The position numbers were made by a program, and so were the translations under genes. Below the pieces are notes generated by a model, which was not told where the DNA came from, did not search any database, and saw only the letters and a program-made list of their open reading frames with translations. DNA of 13,854 nt from JACDAN01 sp036380355 (GTDB lineage: Bacteria > Actinomycetota > Thermoleophilia > Gaiellales > Gaiellaceae): assembly GCA_036380355.1 (NCBI GenBank), contig DASVEW010000114.1:1-13854 (forward strand), read 5' to 3'. This document shows positions 6,543 through 13,854 of the stretch, piece by piece. Numbering within the stretch: the first letter of the stretch is position 1; every line of letters starts with the position of its first letter.

Positions 6543-7625
6543 ATGAGTCGCGAAGAGGCCCTCGACACCGCTCTCGGACAGATCGAGCGCCAGTTCGGCA
6601 AGGGCGCGGTCATGCGGATGAACGACCACGCGCACGTGTCGGTCGGCTCCGTATCGACGGGCTCGCTCGCGCTCGACCTCGCGCTCGGGATCGGCGGGCT
6701 GCCGCGCGGCCGGATCGTCGAGATCTTCGGCCCGGAGTCCTCGGGGAAGACGACGCTCGTCTACCACGTCATCGCGGAGGCCCAGCGGCGGGGAGGCATC
6801 TGCGCCTTCATCGACGCCGAGCACGCCATGGACCCGCAGTACGCGCGCAAGATCGGGGTGAACATTGACGACCTCCTGGTCTCGCAGCCGGACAACGGCG
6901 AGCAGGCGCTCGAGATCGCCGAGCTACTGATCCGCAGCGGCGCGCTCTCGGTCGTCGCCGTCGACTCCGTCGCCGCACTGACGCCGCGCGCGGAGATCGA
7001 GGGCGAGATGGGGGACAGTCATGTCGGCCTCCAGGCCCGCCTGATGAGCCAGGCGCTGCGCAAGCTCGCCGGCACGCTCAACCGCACCGAGACGATCTGC
7101 ATCTTCACGAACCAGCTCCGCGAGAAGATCGGCGTCATGTTCGGCAACCCCGAGACGACGCCCGGCGGCCGCGCGCTGAAGTTCTACTCGTCCGTCCGCC
7201 TCGACATCCGCCGGATCGAGACGCTGAAGGAGGGCGTGGAGGCGATCGGCAACCGCGTCCGCGTCAAGGTCGTGAAGAACAAGGTCGCGCCGCCGTTCAA
7301 GCAGGCCGAGTTCGACATCATCTACGGCCATGGGATCTCCTGGGAAGGCACGGTCCTCGACGCCGGGCTCGAGCGGAAGGCGGTCCAGAAGTCGGGCTCG
7401 TACTTCAGCTTCCAGGAGGAGCGCCTCGGCCAGGGACGCCAGAACGCGACCGCGTTCCTGCGCGAGCACCCCGACGTGACGCAGAAGATCCTGGCCCAGA
7501 TCCAGGCGGAGGTGGGCTCCGACCAGGTCGTCTCGGCGCGGCTTCTGCCCTCGGTCGACGGCAACGGGACGGCCGAGGCGGCCGCGGAGGCGGAGGCGGA
7601 GGCCGAGGCGGTCGAGACGAAGTAG
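6543..7625 (+). CDS. recA: recombinase RecA
   Basis: This is a full-length 360-residue RecA, the cytoplasmic ATPase that forms filaments on single-stranded DNA for strand exchange and for activation of LexA-type self-cleavage. Visible hallmarks are QIERQFGKGAVMRM near the N-terminus, Walker A GPESSGKT (63-70), DAEHAMDPQYA with the catalytic glutamate E93, and Walker B ending in D141 (VVAVDSVAAL). The L1 region is EIEGEMGDSHVGLQARLMSQ and the L2 region is TNQLREKIGVMFGNPETTPGGRAL. The C-terminal tail is an Ala/Glu run (about 343-357) encoded by an in-frame GAGGCG-type repeat; acidic tails usually damp RecA activity. No intein is present. There is a strong ribosome binding site 8 nt upstream, and recX follows after 3 nt. 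I found no LexA-type box next to it, so expression probably comes from the operon promoter near 3960. Confidence 0.99.
   Translation: MSREEALDTALGQIERQFGKGAVMRMNDHAHVSVGSVSTGSLALDLALGIGGLPRGRIVEIFGPESSGKTTLVYHVIAEAQRRGGICAFIDAEHAMDPQYARKIGVNIDDLLVSQPDNGEQALEIAELLIRSGALSVVAVDSVAALTPRAEIEGEMGDSHVGLQARLMSQALRKLAGTLNRTETICIFTNQLREKIGVMFGNPETTPGGRALKFYSSVRLDIRRIETLKEGVEAIGNRVRVKVVKNKVAPPFKQAEFDIIYGHGISWEGTVLDAGLERKAVQKSGSYFSFQEERLGQGRQNATAFLREHPDVTQKILAQIQAEVGSDQVVSARLLPSVDGNGTAEAAAEAEAEAEAVETK
7574..7616 (+). repeat. imperfect GAGGCG hexamer repeat in the 3' end of recA
   Basis: About seven imperfect copies of a GAGGCG-like hexamer encode an alternating Ala/Glu tail. Because the period is 6 bp, gain or loss of a unit would keep the frame and only change the length of the acidic tail. 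Confidence 0.7.
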
Positions 7626-7628
7626 GCC

Positions 7629-8042
7629 GTGTCCGCCGAGGCGAGGGAAGTGGCGCTCCGCGCGCTCAACCATCGCGACCGGTCCCGGCGGGAGCTCGAG
7701 CGGCGCCTCCAGCGCGCAGGCGTGCCCGCCGAGGAGTGCGACAGGACGCTCGACGAGCTCACGGACACCGGGCTGCTGTCGGATTCCAGGTTCGCCGAAG
7801 CGCGGGCCCGAGGCCTCGCAGCCAAGAACGGCAGCGATTCGCTGATCCGCAACGACCTGCGCCGGCACGGGATCGATCCAGACGTGATCGCGGAGCTCCT
7901 CGCCGGGCTTGAGCCCGAGGCCGAGCGAGCTGCCCGCATCTTCCAGCGCCGCGGCGGCGGCGATCGCGCGCTCCGCTACCTGGCCGGAAGGGGGTTCGCC
8001 AGGGACTCCCTCGAGTCGCTCGTCGACGATCCGGTATGCTGA
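7629..8042 (+). CDS. recX: regulatory protein RecX
   Basis: The 137-residue all-helical protein has the RecX pattern of repeated three-helix units. The first is ALRALNHRDRSRRELERRLQRAGVPAEECDRTLDEL. The second carries the diagnostic GLLSDSRFAEARARGLAAK and SLIRNDLRRHGI. A third, RAARIFQRRGGGDRALRYLAGRGFARDSLESLV, closes the protein. RecX binds the RecA filament and limits its extension. The GTG start lies 3 nt after the recA stop, so the two are almost certainly cotranscribed. It is somewhat shorter than average for the family but all units are recognisable. It is the last gene of the operon; a structured intergenic region follows. Confidence 0.9.
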   Translation: MSAEAREVALRALNHRDRSRRELERRLQRAGVPAEECDRTLDELTDTGLLSDSRFAEARARGLAAKNGSDSLIRNDLRRHGIDPDVIAELLAGLEPEAERAARIFQRRGGGDRALRYLAGRGFARDSLESLVDDPVC

Positions 8043-8050
8043 GAGCGCTC
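8043..8050. repeat. GAGCGCTC palindrome, copy 1
   Basis: This perfect 8-bp palindrome starts one base after the recX stop. The 9-mer AGAGCGCTC (8042-8050) recurs at 8203-8211 just before rny. Confidence 0.5.
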
Positions 8051-8202
8051 CACTCACCATTTTGCCTGCACAGACACGTTTTCTGAAACCACACGAAACC
8101 GATCACTGATGAAGACAACGACCAGCGATGCGGCGGAGGCGGCGCTAGCTAAAGCTCGCTAGCGGCACCGAACGGTGCGGCCGTCGCCGGCGGCCGCGAA
8201 TC

Positions 8203-8212
8203 AGAGCGCTCT
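8203..8212. repeat. GAGCGCTC palindrome, copy 2, extended to AGAGCGCTCT
   Basis: The same 8-mer sits in a perfect 10-bp palindrome about 45 nt before the rny ATG. A second 10-bp palindrome, TCAGGCCTGA, follows at 8215-8224. Confidence 0.5.
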
Positions 8213-8246
8213 GCTCAGGCCTGATGGCGGGTGGTACTCGACCCCG

Positions 8247-8252
8247 AAGGAG
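8247..8252 (+). promoter_or_regulatory. Shine-Dalgarno deciding the rny start
   Basis: AAGGAG ends 5 nt before ATG 8258. An in-frame GTG at 8231 would add nine residues before the membrane helix but has no comparable site, so 8258 is preferred. Confidence 0.7.
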
Positions 8253-8257
8253 CGCCA

Positions 8258-9790
8258 ATGCTCGTCGCCGCCGGAATCGCCATCGGCATCGTCCTCGGAG
8301 CGGCCCTCCTGCTCGGAGTGATGCAGCTGCTCGGACGCTCGAGCTTCGGCGAGGCCGCCGCGCGCCGTGACGAGCTGCTGGCGAGCGCGAAACGCGAGGC
8401 CGACAACCTCCGGCGCGAGGCGGAGATCGAGGCCCGCGAGCAGGCTGTCCGGGTCCGTGCGGATGCCGAACGCGACGCACAGGAGCGGCGCGGCCAGATC
8501 ACGAGGCTCGAGGAGCGCGTCCTCGCGAAGCAGGACGAGCTCGAGGAGAAGCTGACGGAGCTGCTGCGCCGCGAGCAGGGCCTCGCCGACCGCGAGACGC
8601 ACATCAAGGAGCTCCAGGGCGACCTGAAGGAGGCCAAGGACCGGGAGCTCGGCGAGCTCGAGCGGATCTCCGGCCTGACCGTGAACGAGGCGAAGACCGA
8701 GCTCCTGGACCGAGCCGAGGGGCTGATTCGCCACGAGCTCGCCCGGCGCGTCCGCCAGCTGGAGGAGGAGGCGCAGCTCGAGGCGAGGCGGCGCGCCCGC
8801 AACCTGGTCGCGGACGCGCTCCAGCGGGTGGCCGCCAGCCATGCCGCCGAGACGACCTCGTCGGTCGTCGAGCTCCCGAGCGACGACATGAAGGGCCGGA
8901 TCATCGGGCGGGAGGGGCGGAACATCCGCACGCTCGAGCACCTGACCGGCGTTGACATCATCATCGACGACACGCCGCAGGCGGTCGTGCTGTCGTCCTT
9001 CGACGGAATCCGGCGCGAGGTCGCCCGGCTGACGCTCGGGAAGCTGATCGAGGACGGACGGATCCAGCCGGCGCGGATCGAGGAGATGTACTACCAGTCG
9101 AAGGCGGAGATCGAGGACCACATCCGCCAGGCCGGGGAGCAGGCCGTGTTCGAGGCCAACTGCGGTGAGTTTCACCCCGAGCTCGTCAAGATCCTCGGCC
9201 GGCTCCATTTCCGCACGAGCTACGGACAGAATGTCCTCAAGCACACGCTCGAGGTCGTCCACCTGGCCGGGATCATGGCCGTCGAGCTCGACGCCGGCGT
9301 CCGCACGGCCAAGCGGGCGGCGTTGCTGCACGACCTCGGCAAGGCCCTCACGCACGAGATCGAGGGGTCGCACGCCCAGATCTCGGCCGACTACGCCAAG
9401 CGCTACGGGGAGTCGGAGGCGGTCGTCCACGCGATCGCGGCGCACCACTACGAGGTGCAGCCGCAGACCGTGGAAGCCGTGCTCGTGGTCGCCGCCGACG
9501 CGATCTCCGGCTCACGGCCCGGCGCCCGCGGCGACACGCTCGAGAACTACATCAAGCGTCTGGAGGCTCTCGAGGAGATCGCCGCCCGCAAGAACGGGGT
9601 CGAGAAGGTCTACGCCCTCCAGGCGGGCCGGGAAATCCGAGTCATCGTGAAGCCGGGAGAGATCGACGACGACGCGGCCGTGTTGCTCTCCCACGAGATC
9701 GCGAGGGACATCGAATCCGAGCTCGAGTACCCCGGGCAGATCAAGGTCACCGTGATTCGCGAGTCCCGGGCGACCGAGCTCGCGAAGTGA
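8258..9790 (+). CDS. rny: ribonuclease Y
   Basis: The 510-residue protein has the complete RNase Y architecture. An N-terminal membrane anchor (about residues 2-25, LVAAGIAIGIVLGAALLLGVMQLLG) precedes a long Glu/Arg-rich coiled coil (about 30-190). A KH domain follows with GxxG motif GREG (217-220) in MKGRIIGREGRNIRTLE. The HD domain has H329 (LKHTLEVVHLAG), the H358-D359 pair (LLHDLGKALTHE) and H396-H397 (AAHHYEV). RNase Y is a membrane-attached endoribonuclease that initiates mRNA decay in many Gram-positives. All metal-binding residues are present. Placement after recA-recX matches the recA-rny linkage in Bacillus. Downstream, a 12-bp hairpin begins 6 nt after the stop, and the next gene is convergent, so rny is probably the last gene of its transcript. 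Confidence 0.97.
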   Translation: MLVAAGIAIGIVLGAALLLGVMQLLGRSSFGEAAARRDELLASAKREADNLRREAEIEAREQAVRVRADAERDAQERRGQITRLEERVLAKQDELEEKLTELLRREQGLADRETHIKELQGDLKEAKDRELGELERISGLTVNEAKTELLDRAEGLIRHELARRVRQLEEEAQLEARRRARNLVADALQRVAASHAAETTSSVVELPSDDMKGRIIGREGRNIRTLEHLTGVDIIIDDTPQAVVLSSFDGIRREVARLTLGKLIEDGRIQPARIEEMYYQSKAEIEDHIRQAGEQAVFEANCGEFHPELVKILGRLHFRTSYGQNVLKHTLEVVHLAGIMAVELDAGVRTAKRAALLHDLGKALTHEIEGSHAQISADYAKRYGESEAVVHAIAAHHYEVQPQTVEAVLVVAADAISGSRPGARGDTLENYIKRLEALEEIAARKNGVEKVYALQAGREIRVIVKPGEIDDDAAVLLSHEIARDIESELEYPGQIKVTVIRESRATELAK

Positions 9791-9795
9791 CCTTT

Positions 9796-9823
9796 TCGCT
9801 CAAAGTCTCACGACTTTGAGCGA
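9796..9823 (+). terminator. 12-bp perfect hairpin after rny
   Basis: TCGCTCAAAGTC (9796-9807) pairs exactly with GACTTTGAGCGA (9812-9823) around a TCAC loop, beginning 6 nt after the rny stop. It is preceded by CCTTTT but not followed by a T-run on either strand. It is the most likely 3' end of the rny transcript and, since the next gene is convergent, may act in both directions. Confidence 0.7.
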
Positions 9824-9840
9824 CCCTATGGAGCCGGGCC

Positions 9841-9853
9841 CGGGCTTCGCCCG
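9841..9853. other. short hairpin in the convergent intergenic region
   Basis: CGGGC and GCCCG flank a TTC loop between the two large hairpins. It is small, and such structures arise easily in G+C-rich DNA. Confidence 0.3.
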
Positions 9854-9865
9854 CGCGCGGCCGAC

Positions 9866-9873
9866 GAGCGCTC
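9866..9873. repeat. GAGCGCTC palindrome, copy 3
   Basis: A third copy lies in the convergent gap between rny and the nuclease gene. Reading by eye, I found this 8-mer only in the intergenic regions on either side of rny. Confidence 0.45.
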
Positions 9874-9901
9874 CTCGCTTCCTTGACCGACGGCCGCAGC
9901 G

Positions 9902-9928
9902 GCGGGAGCGGGCAGAGCCCGCTCCCGC
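9902..9928 (-). terminator. 12-bp perfect hairpin after the secreted nuclease gene
   Basis: GCGGGAGCGGGC (9902-9913) pairs exactly with GCCCGCTCCCGC (9917-9928) around AGA. Read on the minus strand, it starts 19 nt after the nuclease stop. The stem is very G+C-rich and lacks a U-run. Together with the hairpin at 9796-9823 it separates the two convergent transcripts. Confidence 0.7.
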
Positions 9929-9947
9929 GTCGCAGCGACTTACTCCG

Positions 9948-12740
9948 CTAGTTGTTGCGGTTGCCCTCGTCCGCCGGGTTGTCGGCGCTGCCCGGGAACT
10001 TCATCCGGACGACGGACGGCTCGTGATCCGAGGCCTGGATCGCGTCCGCGAACTCCGAGTTCAGGTGGACAACGTCGAACTCCGGGTGCGCGAACCGCTG
10101 CAGCAGCCCGCGGTTCGAGAGCAGGATCTGGTCGAGCGTCTGCGAGTTCCCCTCGAAGACGTACGAGTAGCGCTCCTCGGGCGGCAGGAGGTCCATCAGC
10201 GAGGTGAGGACCCCGCCCTCGAGGATGCTCGTCGTCTCGGAGAACTCGAAGTCGTTGATGTCGCCGAGCACGACGATGTTCGCGTTCTTGTCCTTCGCCA
10301 GGATCGCGTCGACGAAGTCGTTCACGATCTGCGCCTGCCCGTGGCGGGCGATCTCGCTGAAGCGGATCGGCGGCTGGGCCGGGCCGAACAGCGGCTGGTC
10401 GTCGCCCTTCGAGCTGAAGTGGTTGACGATCGCAAAGACCTTCATCCCTCGGACGTCGAACTCGGCGGCCAGCGACTTCCGCGTCTCGAAGAACGCCTCG
10501 CCCGGATCGTTGGCCTGCGTGCCGATCCGGCCCGGGCTCGCCGAGAGCTCCGGGTGGTTGCGGCGGCCCACCACCGTCGTGTCGGTGGTCGACGATCCGC
10601 CCGGCCGGTCGACGAACTTGACACCGCGGTCGCTGCGGAATAGGAACCCGACGCGGATGTTCCCGCCCGGCGCGCCGCCGTCCTGGTGGGCGACCGGGTC
10701 GATCTGCCGGAAGTCGTAGGTCGGGCCGCCCGCCGCCGTGATCGCCGCGATGAGGCGGCCCCACGAGACGTCGGCGGCGACGACCGGGCTGTTGGTGCCC
10801 CCGGCGACGCCGTCGTTGTCCTGTACCTCCTCGATCCCGAGAACGTCGGGTGCCTGGAGGTTGTTCACGATCAGGCTCGCGAGGTGATCGAACTTCGCCT
10901 GCGGATCGGTGCCGGCCAGGTTCTCGACGTTGAAGGTCCCGAAGACGATCTCGCGATGGGTCGGCGCGTCCGTGGTCTCACGGACGTTTCCGCCCGAGAC
11001 GAAGGTCGGCGTCGTCGTCGCCTGGATCTTGAAGTTCGAGAAGCTGTAGTCGAGCGGGCCGACGACGCTTGACGTGAGGTCGTCGCCGACGTTCATGTCC
11101 GGCATGGACTTCGCCGGCCGCGGAAGTGGCGCGAGGTCGCGAAGGATTTCGTCGTCGACGATGATCCGCTCGGGGTTCGGGTCCGTGTACCCGCCGAGCA
11201 GGATCCCGCCCCGCGGCGTCCGCAGCCCGGTCGCCCAGCTGCCCTGATCCGGTAGGAGCGTGATCTCGCCGAAGCTCCTCGTAGCACCGACGACAGCCGC
11301 GTTGTTGACCTGGAGGATCATCCCCTCGAGGCTCTCGTAGAAGTCGATCGCGTCACCGACCGGGTCGAAGACGCCGCCGGTCTCGACGTTGCCGGCTCCG
11401 TCGTCGTCGATGTTCTCGGTCGGCGGCATGCGGCCGCCGAGCCCGAGCACCGTCGGTGCCGGCAGGATGTTGTTCGTCGACACGAGCATGACGTCGGCGG
11501 GCGAGCCGGTGATCTGCGTGATGGTCAGGTTGTCCGGATCGTTGCCGGCACGGAACTCGCTGACCGTCCCCGTGACGCGAATGAGGTCGCCGACCACCCG
11601 GACGGGTGCCGCGTTGATGAACACGAACACCGCATCGGATGTCGCGACGTTCGCGTCCGGCGTCGGATCCTGGATCCAGTAGCCGCGGCCGCCTGCCGTC
11701 CGTCGCGCCGTAACGATGCCCTCCACACTCACGGCCCGGCCGTTGAGCGGGGAGATGTGGGCCGCGCCCTGTACCTGGCCGATCTCGGTCGCCAGAGGCG
11801 TGGTCGTGAACGCGAAGGAATGGTTCGCCGCCATGGTGTCCGGCGGGTCGTCGAGGTCGTTGTCCGTGACCTTCGACGCGTCGATCGTGACCGAGCACCT
11901 TTCGCCCAGCGCGAAGTCGGCGTCCGGGTCGAGCGTGTAGCTCTGCGGACCGCCGCTCTGCGCGGCCGTGTGCAGGCCGCTAACCGGGCAGGAGATCGTG
12001 TACCAGCTTGCGGCGACCGTCACCGGCTCGGAGAAGTTCACTGTGACGTTCGCGTCCGTCGGCACCAGGGTCGCGTTGTTCGCCGGGGTCGTGGAGGAGA
12101 CCGACGGAGCCGCGTCGCCGCCGGTCATGACGGTGTGAGCGCCCAGTCCGTCGAAGGTGTTGTTCGCGAAGCCGTCCCACTGGACGGCCGGGTCGAACGC
12201 ATCATCGCCGTTCGTGTCGCCGGCCTCGATGGTCGGCTTCCGGCGCAGCGTGTTGTCGGTGGTATTCGTCAGCCCGGTTCCCCAACCCCCGTCCCCGGGG
12301 TTATTGCCGATCTGGCCGATGACGTCGACCAGGGCGACACCCTTCCGCAGCGCGACTGCGTCGTTCCCGTTGAATATGCCAGCCGATGTCGTCTGATCGG
12401 CCTGAGCGAGGATCGCGGGATCCGCCGAGGCGTGAGCGAAGACGAAGACGTCGCCGGGCGCGATGGTCCCGTTCAGATTGAAGGTCGTCGCACTTGTCGA
12501 CCCGTTGAAGTACATCGAGATGCCGTAGAGACCTGCCGTGAGGTTCACGGGCGCACCCGTGCCGTTGAAGATCTCGATCGCCTTGTTGTTGCTCGAGCCT
12601 TCGACGTACTCGGAGATGAACAGATCGGTGCTGACTGCTCCCGCTCTGTCCACGCGCGCGCCGGCGAGCGCGGCGAAGGCAAGCAGTGCAAGCAGGCTCA
12701 GCGTGACGATACGGACGCGGACGACCGCAGAAGGATGCAT
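9948..12740 (-). CDS. secreted multidomain nuclease (lamin-tail, Ig-like, OB-fold, EEP nuclease; ExeM/NucH-like)
   Basis: The protein has 930 residues from ATG 12740. That start has a purine-rich SD; an upstream in-frame TTG (12767) has none and would lengthen the signal peptide oddly. Domains in order: signal peptide with likely cleavage near residue 35 (LSLLALLAFAALAGA...RAGA/VSTD); lamin-tail domain about 37-205 (LFISEYVEGSSNNKAIEIFN); Big_5 Ig-like domain about 210-313, with Cys251 and Cys282 as a possible disulfide; ExeM-type OB-fold about 319-416 (VSVEGIVTARR, GYWIQDP) with extension to about 590; endonuclease/exonuclease/phosphatase domain about 597-913. Catalytic motifs are intact: FNVEN (N604), GIEEVQDN (E637/E638), NHFSSKG (H774), GDINDFE (D827, N829) and SDHEP (D905, H906). 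Relatives such as Shewanella ExeM and Vibrio Xds degrade extracellular DNA, so this is probably a secreted DNase. No C-terminal anchor or sorting signal is visible. It is the only minus-strand gene. Confidence 0.92.
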   Translation of the reverse strand: MHPSAVVRVRIVTLSLLALLAFAALAGARVDRAGAVSTDLFISEYVEGSSNNKAIEIFNGTGAPVNLTAGLYGISMYFNGSTSATTFNLNGTIAPGDVFVFAHASADPAILAQADQTTSAGIFNGNDAVALRKGVALVDVIGQIGNNPGDGGWGTGLTNTTDNTLRRKPTIEAGDTNGDDAFDPAVQWDGFANNTFDGLGAHTVMTGGDAAPSVSSTTPANNATLVPTDANVTVNFSEPVTVAASWYTISCPVSGLHTAAQSGGPQSYTLDPDADFALGERCSVTIDASKVTDNDLDDPPDTMAANHSFAFTTTPLATEIGQVQGAAHISPLNGRAVSVEGIVTARRTAGGRGYWIQDPTPDANVATSDAVFVFINAAPVRVVGDLIRVTGTVSEFRAGNDPDNLTITQITGSPADVMLVSTNNILPAPTVLGLGGRMPPTENIDDDGAGNVETGGVFDPVGDAIDFYESLEGMILQVNNAAVVGATRSFGEITLLPDQGSWATGLRTPRGGILLGGYTDPNPERIIVDDEILRDLAPLPRPAKSMPDMNVGDDLTSSVVGPLDYSFSNFKIQATTTPTFVSGGNVRETTDAPTHREIVFGTFNVENLAGTDPQAKFDHLASLIVNNLQAPDVLGIEEVQDNDGVAGGTNSPVVAADVSWGRLIAAITAAGGPTYDFRQIDPVAHQDGGAPGGNIRVGFLFRSDRGVKFVDRPGGSSTTDTTVVGRRNHPELSASPGRIGTQANDPGEAFFETRKSLAAEFDVRGMKVFAIVNHFSSKGDDQPLFGPAQPPIRFSEIARHGQAQIVNDFVDAILAKDKNANIVVLGDINDFEFSETTSILEGGVLTSLMDLLPPEERYSYVFEGNSQTLDQILLSNRGLLQRFAHPEFDVVHLNSEFADAIQASDHEPSVVRMKFPGSADNPADEGNRNN

Positions 12741-12743
12741 TGG

Positions 12744-12752
12744 CCTCTCCCC
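12744..12752 (-). promoter_or_regulatory. Shine-Dalgarno-like site of the nuclease gene
   Basis: On the minus strand GGGGAGAGG ends 3 nt before ATG 12740; its GGGAG part is spaced about 6 nt. It favours this start over the upstream TTG. Confidence 0.55.
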
Positions 12753-12779
12753 TGGAAGCTTGCTCAAACGGACATGGCC

Positions 12780-12809
12780 ACCCTAGCCGGTCTTGGCCCC
12801 AAAATCCAA
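12780..12809 (-). promoter_or_regulatory. weak candidate promoter of the nuclease gene
   Basis: On the minus strand TTGGAT (12809-12804) and TAGGGT (12785-12780) are separated by 18 bp and point to the nuclease gene, leaving a leader of about 30 nt. Both boxes are imperfect, so this is tentative. Confidence 0.3.
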
Positions 12810-12827
12810 AGCTCGACCAACCGCCCC

Positions 12828-12835
12828 GATACAGT
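12828..12835 (+). promoter_or_regulatory. candidate -10 box of miaB
   Basis: GATACAGT, containing a TACAGT hexamer at 12830-12835, lies 9 nt before the miaB ATG in a locally T-rich stretch. Transcription would start at or just before the ATG, consistent with the absence of a Shine-Dalgarno sequence. I could not find a good -35. Confidence 0.4.
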
Positions 12836-12844
12836 GTTTTCACC

Positions 12845-13854
<1,010 letters not shown>

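Larger units (their letters stand above)
8043..8257 (+). promoter_or_regulatory. recX-rny intergenic region: AT-richer promoter-like stretch followed by a structured leader
   Basis: The first part (about 8055-8115) is markedly richer in A and T than its surroundings and contains GAAACC twice (8085-8090, 8095-8100). It probably holds the rny promoter, but I see no convincing -35/-10 pair. The second part contains consecutive inverted repeats: CGCTAGC/GCTAGCG (8143-8149 and 8158-8164), GCACCG/CGGTGC (8165-8170 and 8173-8178) and GCGGCC/GGCCGC (8177-8182 and 8192-8197). Perfect 10-mers AGAGCGCTCT (8203-8212) and TCAGGCCTGA (8215-8224) follow. These could be a recX terminator, a structured 5' leader of rny, or both. 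Confidence 0.45.

Noticed and set aside
8051..8202. Small mobile element (MITE) flanked by the 9-bp AGAGCGCTC repeat
   Set aside because: The flanking repeat could pass for a target duplication, but it is itself palindromic, occurs a third time elsewhere, and the interval has no terminal inverted repeats.
8231..8257. Earlier GTG start for rny
   Set aside because: It would add nine residues before the membrane anchor and lacks a ribosome binding site; AAGGAG is placed correctly for ATG 8258.
12741..12767. TTG start at 12767 for the nuclease
   Set aside because: ATG 12740 has an SD-like sequence and begins a normal signal peptide.

Overview
The window is G+C-rich chromosomal DNA with strong G/C bias at third codon positions, many GTG and TTG starts, and frequent 4-nt stop/start overlaps. 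It carries RNase Y rather than RNase E at the recA locus, and cinA-thpR-recA-recX in a row. This fits a high-G+C Gram-positive-type bacterium. A deep-branching actinobacterium (Thermoleophilia-like) is my best guess, but it is an inference from style and gene content, not a demonstrated placement.

Layout. (1) 2-3882, plus strand: the 3' part of an ABC transporter operon of the BMP/nucleoside type (YufO-YufP-YufQ-like: ATPase, permease, permease), followed by a small DUF4190-like membrane protein. (2) 3883-3975: a gap holding two perfect stem-loops and a likely promoter. (3) 3976-8042, plus strand: a tight five-gene operon of a RodZ-like membrane HTH protein, CinA, the RNA 2',3'-cyclic phosphodiesterase ThpR, RecA and RecX. 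(4) 8043-8257: a structured gap, then rny (RNase Y) to 9790. (5) 9791-9947: a convergent intergenic region with two 12-bp hairpins. (6) 9948-12740, minus strand: a large secreted nuclease (signal peptide, lamin-tail domain, Ig-like domain, OB-fold, endonuclease/exonuclease/phosphatase domain). (7) 12741-12844: a divergent promoter region. (8) 12845 to the end, plus strand: miaB, cut by the window edge.

How it fits together. The core order rodZ-cinA-recA-(recX)-rny-...-miaB resembles the Bacillus ymfM-pgsA-cinA-recA-rny-...-miaB neighbourhood, and cinA-thpR-recA matches the Deinococcus cinA-ligT-recA operon. pgsA is absent from its usual place between rodZ and cinA. The secreted nuclease is the only minus-strand gene and interrupts rny and miaB. 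An exported DNase and a nucleoside-type importer in one window suggest scavenging of extracellular DNA, but they lie far apart in separate transcription units, so this is only a hypothesis. No mobile element, CRISPR array, tRNA or rRNA was seen. I did not find a clearly new multi-gene system. The best leads are the palindromic promoter ahead of the rodZ-recA operon, the structured rny leader with a repeated intergenic palindrome, and the inserted nuclease.
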